Source: Yaniella flava (GTDB lineage: Bacteria > Actinomycetota > Actinomycetes > Actinomycetales > Micrococcaceae). Taken from it: 64,000 nt of DNA. The translations under genes and the position numbers were made by a program. This document shows, in pieces, positions 19,529-29,400 of the stretch. Every line of letters starts with the position of its first letter. Position 1 is the first letter of the stretch. The stretch is taken from assembly GCF_039529295.1 (NCBI RefSeq), contig NZ_BAAAMN010000028.1, forward strand, positions 1-64,000, read 5' to 3'. The notes beneath the pieces are model-generated. The model made no database searches. It had not been told where the DNA came from and saw nothing but the letters and a program-made list of their open reading frames with translations.

Positions 19529-19648
19529 GGGTCTCCTTTAGTCGGTTGAATTTGATGTCTTCATGTCTACAGGCGCGTGGCACTGCGCCAAATTCGTTCC
19601 CTACAATACCCGCTACTCCCCTGGTAATTCCTCAAGATGCCCTTTCAA

Positions 19649-19679
19649 AAGTGTTCATAAAGTGTTCGTAAAAGTGTCC
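19649..19679. repeat. Three phased direct repeats upstream of Xis-like gene
   Basis: AAGTGTTC at 19649-19656 and 19660-19667 and AAGTGTCC at 19672-19679, spaced 11 and 12 bases, about one helical turn. Such phasing suggests a protein-binding array controlling the gene at 19761 or acting in recombination. The third copy resembles the GTGTCCGG box found throughout the element. Confidence 0.55.
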
Positions 19680-19760
19680 ATTATCCCCACAGAGCACTCT
19701 GGGGCCATCATAGTGCCCCCGGTGACCGGTGTTGGGAAAGCCGCCGGACACTACCTATGT

Positions 19761-19979
19761 ATGGCTGTTTCAAAAGTAGAACCGAAGATAACCAAGCATG
19801 ATCTCCCTCGACTCATGACCAGAGATGAGGTTGCCGAGTATTTAGATGTTGCACCAAAGACATTGAGTAACTGGAACTCTGCCGGCACTGGACCGACACC
19901 TGTGAGGTATGGCGGTCGCTCTGTGAAGTACCTTCCTGAAGATGTCTACGAGTGGGTACGCAGCAAACGGGCGGCATAG
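19761..19979 (+). CDS. AlpA/Xis-like helix-turn-helix protein
   Basis: A 72-residue MerR/AlpA-type DNA-binding protein: LMTRDEVAEYLDVAPKTLSNW then the RYGGRSVKYLPEDVYEWV wing. Proteins of this kind serve as excisionases or integrase regulators at the ends of integrated phages and conjugative elements. The start ATG 19761 agrees with where similarity begins, though the frame is open upstream. It lies beside the chromosome/element transition and downstream of phased repeats. No integrase is visible in the window; it may lie at the other end of the element. Confidence 0.75.
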   Translation: MAVSKVEPKITKHDLPRLMTRDEVAEYLDVAPKTLSNWNSAGTGPTPVRYGGRSVKYLPEDVYEWVRSKRAA

Positions 19980-19980
19980 A

Positions 19981-20015
19981 AAACGCCCCGGCCACCATGA
20001 CGATGACCGGGGCGC
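19981..20015 (-). terminator. Terminator of the 20037-21197 gene
   Basis: GC-rich inverted repeat (19985-19992 with 20008-20015) followed on the minus strand by TTTT (19984-19981), placed just after the stop at 20037. Confidence 0.75.
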
Positions 20016-20036
20016 TATGCGCAGAAGCTCAGATGG

Positions 20037-21197
20037 TTACGGTGCGTCCTCTGGAATACAGGGGCTACCGGAGTTGTCAACGAAATCGTCTGGGTCCACG
20101 TAGTGGAAGTCATCGATGACGTTGGTTTCGCCGGTGGTGTCGATGGTCGCCTCTAGTGTGCGTGGTCCATCAATGACTGGCTCCATGTCATCGGCAATCC
20201 ACGCCCAGCACACGCTCATCTCCACTGCGCTGTCGTTCTGATGGTCCAGTGCTTCGTATTCGATAATCCATGGGTAGGACTTCGCGCTGTGCTCATATGC
20301 TGTCCACCAAGATTCAGACGGAGTTGGGCGGTGCGGTGTTTGCACGGTGTCAGCTAGCGCGCTGGTCATTAAGGGCTTGGACCGGATGAGTCCGTCTGTG
20401 TGGTGAATGTCTTCTCCGGCGTCCCAGGTCGTTGAGACATCGACAAAGTGCAAGGCAAGTTCATCGACAGACAGACCATCAGCAGAGGCGTCACTGGGCA
20501 CCGAAATGTCTTGTGGACCCATAGCTTTCAGTTCACTCCACGAAGGTCCGTCACCTGCTGCAACCGGAGGTGCTTCATCCTTGACGGTCTCCACAATTAG
20601 ATAGTCGCCGGGGTTATATCCAGTGCCTTCCATCCAGGTGTGGAATTGTTCACGGCCCTTATCTTCGTGGCCGGAATAGAGGTGCAAGTGAACACCAAAG
20701 TCATGAGTTGAAGAACCCTCTGGCAGACCCTGATAGGCACCATAATGGCTGCCCTCTTGTGGCAGATCATGCAAGATAGGGTGCTTGTCGTGCATATCTT
20801 CGGCAAGCTCGTGGTACTCCTCAGTCACAATCTGCTCTTCACTAACCGCTTCCTCTTCCTCGACAAGCTCTTCAGCTTCTTCCGATGACGGGATCAGACT
20901 GACGTGCACGATCTGCGCTTCGCCAGGCTCCACGGTGATTGGTAAGGAATCGGGTTCAAAGCCTGCACTAGATGCTTCAACCATGACTTCACCTGACAGT
21001 TCTACCGTCACCACTTCCCCATGGGTGATTTCTCCCATATCTTCACCGCCTACTACGACATCCACCTGGTTGGGCGATACTTCAAAGGTCAGCTCAGTTT
21101 CAGGGGTGCTCCAAGGTCGGAGCAGAGCCAATACGATGACGGCTAGCACTGCGATAATCCCAGCAATGGGCCAGTATGTCTTGATCGACTTCGACAT
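20037..21197 (-). CDS. Membrane-anchored exported protein of the mobile element
   Basis: A 386-residue protein with one N-terminal membrane helix (about 10-27) and a long acidic extracytoplasmic part, including a glutamate-rich linker (about 105-130). Residues 35-100 resemble a small beta-rich PEGA-like repeat (VVVGGEDMGEITHGEVVTVELSGE). I do not recognise the rest. AAGGAGGAG precedes the ATG. Its position next to the cell-wall hydrolase gene suggests a part of the transfer apparatus at the cell surface; this is inference. Confidence 0.6.
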   Translation of the reverse strand: MSKSIKTYWPIAGIIAVLAVIVLALLRPWSTPETELTFEVSPNQVDVVVGGEDMGEITHGEVVTVELSGEVMVEASSAGFEPDSLPITVEPGEAQIVHVSLIPSSEEAEELVEEEEAVSEEQIVTEEYHELAEDMHDKHPILHDLPQEGSHYGAYQGLPEGSSTHDFGVHLHLYSGHEDKGREQFHTWMEGTGYNPGDYLIVETVKDEAPPVAAGDGPSWSELKAMGPQDISVPSDASADGLSVDELALHFVDVSTTWDAGEDIHHTDGLIRSKPLMTSALADTVQTPHRPTPSESWWTAYEHSAKSYPWIIEYEALDHQNDSAVEMSVCWAWIADDMEPVIDGPRTLEATIDTTGETNVIDDFHYVDPDDFVDNSGSPCIPEDAP

Positions 21198-21243
21198 TGC
21201 TCCTCCTTTGGAGAATGTTGGAAATACTACGTGTTTAGATGCT

Positions 21244-21259
21244 CAGTGTCCGGACACTG
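21244..21259. promoter_or_regulatory. Perfect 16-bp palindrome containing CCGGACAC box
   Basis: CAGTGTCCGGACACTG reads the same on both strands and contains the element-wide box in both orientations. It is 48 bases upstream of the ATG at 21197. This is the only full palindrome found; all other copies match one half plus the central CCGG. The tenth base downstream toward 21197 is A. Confidence 0.7.
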
Positions 21260-21269
21260 AATATACCCA

Positions 21270-23396
21270 CTATTCGGCATTCACTAGACGAGCGACTTCG
21301 TACCCGCCCCTGCCGTCAGAAAGGTAGGTGTGGTGGCCTGATGGTGGACGTGTGCTTAGTGACGCGCCCTGTGAACGACCATCAGAACCCGCATGACGCT
21401 CACCGGTATAGATGAAGATGTGACCATTCAAAAATAGAATGTCACCAGATTGTAGATCGCCCTCGCTCGACGGATAGAAAGTCTCGTACTTGTCGCTATT
21501 TCGTAAATACGACTGCTGCACTGCGGTACCTCGAACGGGGAAACTTTCATCGGCGCCACTGCTGCGCATCACGGTAGCAACGAACACGCCGCAGTCGGTG
21601 AAGTAGGCGGTATGGAAGTCAGAGTTGATCCCGGACGATACCTCAACGAATTCTGGTTTTGCAGCGGATCGACCATAACCGTGAGCCATGCTGCTTGGCA
21701 GACTAACAATGTTGTCCCAGGCAAGATACATAGAGGCCTCAGTCACGCTGCCGGTTGGGACATCACCACCGCCACCAGGCACACAGTCGGAGGTGTAGTC
21801 GCCTTCAGATGCAGCCAGAATCTTTTCGACATATGGCTTGGTCTGCGTCCTGAATTCTCCGTGCTTGAACATTTCATCGAGGTCAAAGTTGTACTGCTGC
21901 ACCCGACCTTGACCGGCGTTATACCCGGCCAGCGCAAGCTGAGCTAGATGCTCTTCATCCTCGGCATGGTCTTCCATGAATTCCCGCAGATACTTCATGT
22001 ACCGGCCCTGGGCAGCGATAGAGTCTTCTGGGTCCCAGGGGTCTCCACCTTCACCAAATGATGACCAGGTTCCAGGCATAAATTGTGCGATGCCCATGGC
22101 TCCCACAGGCGACTGTGCGTTCGGGTCCCACCCTGATTCAGCTTGAATCTGTGCACCGATAAAGCTTGTGCTAAAACCTGATTCTGCCGCGGCATCCTCA
22201 ACGGCTGACAAATACTGGTCGGGGATATTGACGGAGTCGCTTCCGCCTCCCCCACCGCCAGGGGTGCATATCGGTCCGCCACCTGACTCAGCACCACCTA
22301 CCTTCCAGTTGCGCGCCCGGTCAACGATGGATTGCGCTTTACTATCCGCATCAACGATGGGAATTGTTTCGACAACTTCAATCCAGGTATCAAATGTCTG
22401 TTCGCGAAGTTCGTCTTGACCTTCAATAGGTGTCCGACCACCAGACGTAACTGCCAGCGTGTACCCTGTGGCAAGGTCCATAGGTACGTCGGTGCCGGTT
22501 ACCTCGCGCTGTTGTGCAGACAGGGCATCGGCAACCCACCGGGCTTCGTCTTCGATCTCCAGGTCTTCTTCTTGCTCGGCGCCAGGAGTGTCTACGACCA
22601 GTTCTTCAACGGCATCATCGGTGAGTCCGAACCATCCGTCATCGGGACGTTCACCATCATCAGTTGATGCATTTTCTTCGGCCAGGACAGCGGACAGCAC
22701 GTAGAAGTCTGCACCCGCAGTATTGGCTGTGTTTTGCAGCATCCGTTCAACAGTGCCGTTACCGCCATAGGAGGATGATGCTTCTTCGGCTACTGATTCG
22801 CCAGCATCTCTCCGAGAGGCGGATTCATGACCAGAGTCTGTGTCGCCGAATAGGCCAAACAGCAACAGTGAGCTGATCACTGTTTGGAAGAGGGTGATGC
22901 CTCCAAAGACGACCAAGATAACAGTCCAAAAGGACTTGGACTTCACGACTGCCTTTGCAGCGCCAATACCGGCACCGGCCCAGCCGCCCTTCATCGCCCC
23001 CTTGATCGCGCCCGATGCTACTTTTGCAGCGTCTTTGCCGACCTGCTGAGCGCCGCGCTTGGCCATTGAGTCGTCTTTATTCGATCCCCCATCCTCACCG
23101 GCTTTGTCGAGGCCTTTTAGTGCATTGCCGCCCATTTTCTTGGCGCGGTCCGACATAGACGAGGACTTCTTCTTTGAGTCACCCTTCGATTTCTGTTGAC
23201 GTTCAGCAGCCTGCTTCGCAAGACCTTGTTCCTCTTGGTTCAGCTGCTCTTTGGAGAGCTTGGTCGTGCCCATGGGCTTGTCGGCAGCTGGATTGACCTG
23301 TGCTGGTGCGCCAGCTTTGGGTTCCGGGGGCTTGGGTGCTTTAGGGGTCGAGGCAGCCTTGGGCTTTGGCTTGGGCAGCTTTGGGGTGTCGGCCAC
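21270..23396 (-). CDS. Bifunctional cell-wall hydrolase (transglycosylase + NlpC/P60-like)
   Basis: A 708-residue protein with a basic, lysine/proline-rich N-terminus (to about 120), glycine-rich helices, a membrane segment (about 155-190) and two lytic domains. The first is a lytic transglycosylase with catalytic-type glutamate in QIQAESGWDP and GAMGIAQFMPGTW (about 410-450). The second is an NlpC/P60- or CHAP-like peptidase with DCGVFVAT (about 602) and GHIFIY (about 657). Such VirB1/VirB2-type wall openers accompany Gram-positive conjugation machines. I start at GTG 23396, which has GGAG seven bases upstream; the frame continues to 23525 but across the promoter box. Confidence 0.82.
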   Translation of the reverse strand: MADTPKLPKPKPKAASTPKAPKPPEPKAGAPAQVNPAADKPMGTTKLSKEQLNQEEQGLAKQAAERQQKSKGDSKKKSSSMSDRAKKMGGNALKGLDKAGEDGGSNKDDSMAKRGAQQVGKDAAKVASGAIKGAMKGGWAGAGIGAAKAVVKSKSFWTVILVVFGGITLFQTVISSLLLFGLFGDTDSGHESASRRDAGESVAEEASSSYGGNGTVERMLQNTANTAGADFYVLSAVLAEENASTDDGERPDDGWFGLTDDAVEELVVDTPGAEQEEDLEIEDEARWVADALSAQQREVTGTDVPMDLATGYTLAVTSGGRTPIEGQDELREQTFDTWIEVVETIPIVDADSKAQSIVDRARNWKVGGAESGGGPICTPGGGGGGSDSVNIPDQYLSAVEDAAAESGFSTSFIGAQIQAESGWDPNAQSPVGAMGIAQFMPGTWSSFGEGGDPWDPEDSIAAQGRYMKYLREFMEDHAEDEEHLAQLALAGYNAGQGRVQQYNFDLDEMFKHGEFRTQTKPYVEKILAASEGDYTSDCVPGGGGDVPTGSVTEASMYLAWDNIVSLPSSMAHGYGRSAAKPEFVEVSSGINSDFHTAYFTDCGVFVATVMRSSGADESFPVRGTAVQQSYLRNSDKYETFYPSSEGDLQSGDILFLNGHIFIYTGERHAGSDGRSQGASLSTRPPSGHHTYLSDGRGGYEVARLVNAE

Positions 23397-23435
23397 GAAT
23401 CGTCTCCAGAGGGTCAGAATTTCTATCCTGTGGAA

Positions 23436-23443
23436 GTGTCCGG
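23436..23443 (-). promoter_or_regulatory. CCGGACAC box, wall-hydrolase gene
   Basis: Reads toward the gene at 23396, 39 bases before its GTG; the tenth base downstream is A. It forms a divergent pair with the box at 23473. Confidence 0.6.
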
Positions 23444-23472
23444 GGTGGACCTGTCTCCGGAAAACAGCGGTG

Positions 23473-23480
23473 CCGGACAC
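23473..23480 (+). promoter_or_regulatory. CCGGACAC box, dnaE
   Basis: Reads toward dnaE with exactly 9 bases to its ATG at 23490, predicting a leaderless dnaE transcript. Confidence 0.65.
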
Positions 23481-23489
23481 TGTCGGAGC

Positions 23490-26400
23490 ATGGCTTATGT
23501 ACCCCTCCACGTTCACACCGAGCACTCGGCCCTCGACGGGCTAGCGCGACTCGACCATGTGGCAAAGGCAATATCTGATGCCGGCATGAATGCCGGTGCT
23601 GTAACCGACCACGGCTCGCTAGGTGGGCTGTGGGCGTTCGCACGATCCGCCAAAAAGCATGGCATCAAGCCGATCCCAGGCATGGAGGCATACCTATCCA
23701 TTGGGTCGCGTCATGAACCTGAAACGATGCAGTTCTATAACGATGCGGGTATGGGCGATGCCACCGATGTGGTGTCTGGCCGTCTAAAACGCAAATCGTA
23801 TTATCACCTCACAGTGCTGGCGCACAATCGCACTGGCTGGCACAACCTGATTCTGATGCACAATGAGTCTCAGAAGACTAAGTCCGGCAAGCACCCTCTG
23901 ATCGATTACGAGCTGTTGAAAAAATACGGCGAAGGTATAGTTGTGCTCACCGGTTGCCTGGCCTCACCCGTTGCTGGTCCAGCTGCACAGACCGGCGTGA
24001 TCGCCCAACTGATGCTGGATGAGCTGGACCTGGCAACAGCGCTTGGTCCCGCCATCAATGACGCTGAGCTTGAAGAACTAGAAAGCCTGCTGTGGGATCA
24101 TCTTGAAGCTCGTCCTGCACAGCGTAAAGAATTTGGCGCCCACATAGAGCGCATCGTTGACCGAGTCGGTGAACGGCTGGCCGATGACGACCGGGATGAG
24201 CTACAGCAGATTCTTAATGAAGCCAAAGACCAGGCCAACGAAGATGCTGTCAGCGCAGCGGTAAACGATCTGCATGACTTAGCGGAACGTGCACACCCCG
24301 GAGCAGACGACGATACGTTGGCAGATATTGAAGACACAGTGTTTGATGCTATCGCTGCTGGTGACGCCAACGTCTCTGAAAAATATCTGGCCGAGATCGC
24401 CCACACGCTCAGAGGTCTTGATATTGGTGTTCTCCATCGCGACTTCACCCACCTAGCGCGTCCGATTGCCCAGCTTCGCTCGGGGATCATAGAATCTTTG
24501 GCCGCCGATGCTGTCGCAGTGATTGAAGCTACCGACCACCCGGTCGTCGCCACGCACCCCACCATCAAACCAGATGCTTTGTCTGTCATCGATCAGACTG
24601 GTGAAACCCTCGATACCAAGACAGTTGCCAATATCGTCAAAGCCATAGATGTTATCGACCACGGCAATGACCGGTCACGCACGGCGAAGCAAAAGAAGGC
24701 TGACAAGGCAGACCTGATTGACATGCTGTATGGCATCATCGAGCAGGTTTATGTCAATGAACTTTCCGAAAGCCTGGTAGATGGATTGCTCTTCATGCTT
24801 GGTGAGCGTGTCCGAGAATCTACGGCACTACTCGACAGCGCCTACCAATCCACCGAAACATTGATTGACGCGGTCGGTAAAGAGCATGTGTTTGTGGAAA
24901 TCATGGATCACGGCATCACCTCTGAGCAATACGCCATGGATCACCTGCTGCCGATGGCTGACCACTTTGATCTTGATGTTGTCGTCACCAATGACTCGCA
25001 CTACCTCGATTACGACGATGCAGAAGCCCATGATGCATTTCTGGCAGTAGGTGTTGGCAAGTCATTAGACACCCCCGGTCGATTCGCATTCAACGGCTCC
25101 GGGTACCACCTGATGTCAGAGACCGAAGTGCGTTCAATCAACGAAGAAGATTACTGGCAAGACGCTGTCAGCAACACCCAAAAATTCGCGGACATGGTTG
25201 AAGCTGACACCGTTCCCGAGCCAGAGATGCGCCTGCCGACCTTCGCGCTGCCAAAGGGTTTTTCATCGGCTGACGATTATCTCCGACACCTCGTGGAGGA
25301 CTATGCAGTTGACCGCTATGGTGACGACTGGCGAGACGATGACGAGGTAGTTGAACGTATCGATCATGAACTCTCTGTCATCTCTGACATGGGGTTCAGT
25401 GATTATTTTTTGATCACCTGGGACATCATGGACTTCTGTGAACGCAACGGGATCACCACAGGTGCGGGACGCGGATGTCTGACTGCGGACACTATGGTCT
25501 GGACCGAGCAGGGTTACAAACCGCTGCCAGATATTGTCCGGGGCGATATCGTCAGAACCCACACTGGGCAGCACGTACCGGTGACGCAGACATTTGTTTA
25601 CGATGTGAACGAGACGTTGCTGACCATTCGATCCTGGTTCGACGGGCGCGGCAACACGATGACAAAAGATCACAAGGTGCTGATCCGGAAAGCCGCTGTC
25701 GAAACCGACAAAATCAGGCTCAATAGCGGTGCACGATGGGGCGAGGGTTTCGATTCTGAGCCAATCTGGGTACAGGCGAAGGACGTTGAAGTGGGCGACT
25801 TTGTGTGCATCCCACGACCCACATCCACAGGGACAGCGCCAAGTTCCTTTGACCTAGCAGATTTCCTTCCCGAGGTCGCACCTGCCGGCGTAGAGTTCAC
25901 CGTGACAGAGGATGAAATCATTGAATCGTTCGGTGTGAATCGCTCCTACGATCACTCAGTGCGCGATGTTTCCAAGGCAACCGGTGTGAGCCGGAATGGT
26001 CTACGCTCTCTTATTAGAGCAGAACGCAGCGCCACGACCAACGGTGGGAATAATGCTGTGCTGATACAAGAAAACAGCCGCAGTCGAGCGAACCGTACAA
26101 AGCTCATCAGGCATCTTGAAAGCGTTGGTTTCAGCTCCATCGCACAATGGATTGAGCACACCGACCAATGCTCCACCGTGATGACCTCCGTCAAGCGGTA
26201 CGTCACAGTTGATCACAATTTCCTCTTCCTACTGGGTGCCTGGGCGTCCAATGGCTGGATTCGCCAAGACAGCCCCAAAGTCGTTGGGTTTGCTGAACGC
26301 CGCTCCACTGCTGATAACACCATTCCAAAGATGATTGAAAAAGTGTTCGGCAGTAGTATCACGCGCTCAAACCATGCTCAGACCGATCTCACACAATGGG

Positions 26401-29400
26401 ACTTCCGCTCAACACCTGCGCGCGCCCTGATCCGCCAATTGGCTGACCGGTATGAGTTCACAGCTCAGACGAAGCATTTGCCGTCCTGGGTCGATGATTT
26501 AGATATCGAGCATAAGAAATCGCTGCTGCACGGCCTATGGTGGGGTGACGGCTCGACCGGGGGCGAATATCCGCGCTGGAATTACAGCACCTCATCTGCT
26601 GCCCTGATGCGCCAGGTCAAAGACCTCCTGTGGGCTGTTGGTGCTCCAGCTGGTGTTATTGAAGACCAACGCACCGATGACCGGGAAGAGTTCGCAAACC
26701 GATCTACTTCTTGGTCCATCCGCACTACTGAGAACTTCGACGGCTCCCGGATGCAGGCTGGCCGCGGCGCAGTTGATGACCAGTACATTTACCACCGAGT
26801 TCGCTCGATTGAAGAGCGTCACGACGTGGATAAAGTCTATGATTTCACTGTGCCGGGTGACCATTCGTACATGACGGACTCCTACGCAGTGCATAACTCA
26901 GCGGCAGGCTCCATCGTTTCCTACATCCTGCGTATTGTCCATGTCTGCCCACTAGATAACGGACTATTGTTTGAGCGATTCCTTGAACGCGGTCGTGTTG
27001 GGATGCCCGACATTGACCTAGACTTCCCTAAATATCAGCGCTGGAAAATCTACCAGTACGTCGGTGAAAAATACGGTTACGACCACGTGGCTCAGATCGG
27101 CTCATTCCAGGCATCGAAGTCACGCGCCGCTGTCCGTGATGCTGCTCGGGTGCTCACACCTGACGCTGGGCAGATCGAAACACGTCAAGAAGAAGATCGT
27201 CGCCGGCAGATTTTCAAGCTCGGTGATGAACTTGCCAAAATCTTGGAGTCACAAGGTGGCGGTGAGCCGATCCCCTTCAAAGACTTGGACGCCATGCATG
27301 ATAGCCACCCGCAAAAGGTGGAATTCTACAATGTTGCTGACTCTGCCGGTGAAACGGGGCGCCAGATTATCGAGCTTGCACGTCAAATGGAGGGCATCAC
27401 CAAAGGTTTATCCATTCACCCTTGTGGCTTCGTGATCTCCACCGAACCGCTCACCGACATGGTGCCGTTGCGCCCCGGTGCCACTGAAGACGATCCAGAC
27501 ATCATCATCTGGGACGGCGACATGTGCGAGGACATGGGGCTGCTGAAGATGGACTTCTTGGCGATCCAAAACCTCGACTACATGGACCGTACCTTTGAAT
27601 ACCTTGGCGACCAAGGTATCGAGCTTTCAGTACGTGACATCCCCCACCCTAACGATGATGACGACACCGTCGATGCTGCCTATGACCTGTTGCGCCAGGG
27701 CCGAACCGCGGGACTCTTCCAGCTGGACTCCACTGGGATGACCGAAGTCGTGCGTAACGTGGCACCTAACGACCTCAACGACTTATCGGCAGTCGTCGCA
27801 CTGTACCGTCCCGGCCCATTGTCTGCCGGGATGCCAGCCGATTATGCCTCCAAGAAACGTGGTGATAAGGCCGAAAGCTACTCTCACCTGTCTACCGACA
27901 AGCAAGAGGTTGAATGGTTACACGAGGTCCTGGGTGAGACCTACCAGGCCGCTTTGTACCAGGAGCAAGCCATGCTGCTAGGCCGTGTTGTCGCCGGGTT
28001 CGATGATAAGCAACGCTCTACGCTGCGCCGTGCCATCGGTAAAAAATCCAAAGACCTCATGGATCAGGTGAAGGGATGGTGGTTTGAGGGTGCTGGCGCA
28101 GAATTCGCCAACGAGAATGGAAATGTCTACAGTCCGGTGTTCTCAGACGAAACCGCACACCGTGTGTGGGACTTCATTGAGGGTGCCGCTGCCTACTCCT
28201 TCAATAAATCGCACTCTGCCGCGTATGGCATGGTTGCCTACTGGACTGCATGGCTGAAGGCCAACCACCCGGTTGAGTACTCTGCTGCGATGCTGGCCGT
28301 CTCAGATAACGAAGAAAAGCGCCTGCTGGTCATCAAAGATTTGATCGCTGAGAACATCCCGATCCAAGCCCCGTCGGTCAACACCTCTCAGGCTGGCTCA
28401 GCACCGGTAGATGGTGAAGTGCACCTGGGATTGGCTGAGATTCGTGATGTCGGGAAAGCTGCTGAGAAGATCATTGCTGAACGTGACGAAAACGGGCCGT
28501 TCAGCTCGCTGCACGATGTGGCAACCCGAGTCACTGGCATCACCACTCCGGCATTGAAGGCGCTCATTGAGGCCGGTGGCATGGATGAATTCGGCACTCG
28601 CCGGGGCTTACTGAAAAATCTCCACACTGCAAAGGCTGTTGATCTGCCGGTCGATGAGACTGAATTCGGCATCATTGAGCGTGATGCTCGCCAGCGGATC
28701 GTGATCGGTACGGTCGTTGGATCGAACACCCTTGACTCGATTGATCTTGATGAAGTCTCAGAATCACTGTCCGATCACGATCATGGCTTCTCGCTTGACG
28801 TTCACCGGCTCGATGATCTGGATGATGAGGTTCATGCCGTGTGCCATGTCGGCGTGGTGTCGGCCTATAAGTCGTTTGTTTCCAGGTCGGGCCGTATGGC
28901 AAAATCCGAGCTTTCAGACAGTGGCTCGCTGCCGGTCGTCATCTTCAACGAGGGCTACCGTGAAATGATGCGCAGTTCCCAAGAGCCCAACATTGGTGAC
29001 TTGATGGTCGTATCTGGCCAAGTCAAAGCCAACACGTGGGTTAATGACGAAGGCGAAGAGCAGTCCACTCAGGAGATTCTTGCCTCACGTGTGTGGTTGC
29101 CAGATGACCCTACGAAGGTCGCTGAAGAGCCGTGGCAGACCTCGATGCTGGCAGATGCCATTGACGATGCTGGTGAACTGGACGATGGCCGCAACGACGA
29201 GCAAGACGGCCTCGATGAGAATGACGAGCCGGAAGAAACACCGGTGAAGGTTGCTGCATCTGATCGCGGTGATCATCAGGAGAAAGTGCATCAAAAAGAC
29301 CAGGAGAAGAAGGCTGGTGATGAACAGGAGCCTGAAGTGGAGCAGCATGACCTACAAGTGACAGCCAGCGACGGTTGGATTGTCTACTTCTTGTCAAAGC

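Noticed and set aside
19529..20000. tRNA or attachment-site repeat at the element edge
   Set aside because: No tRNA-like cloverleaf is visible and the other end is outside the window, so no att pair can be proposed.
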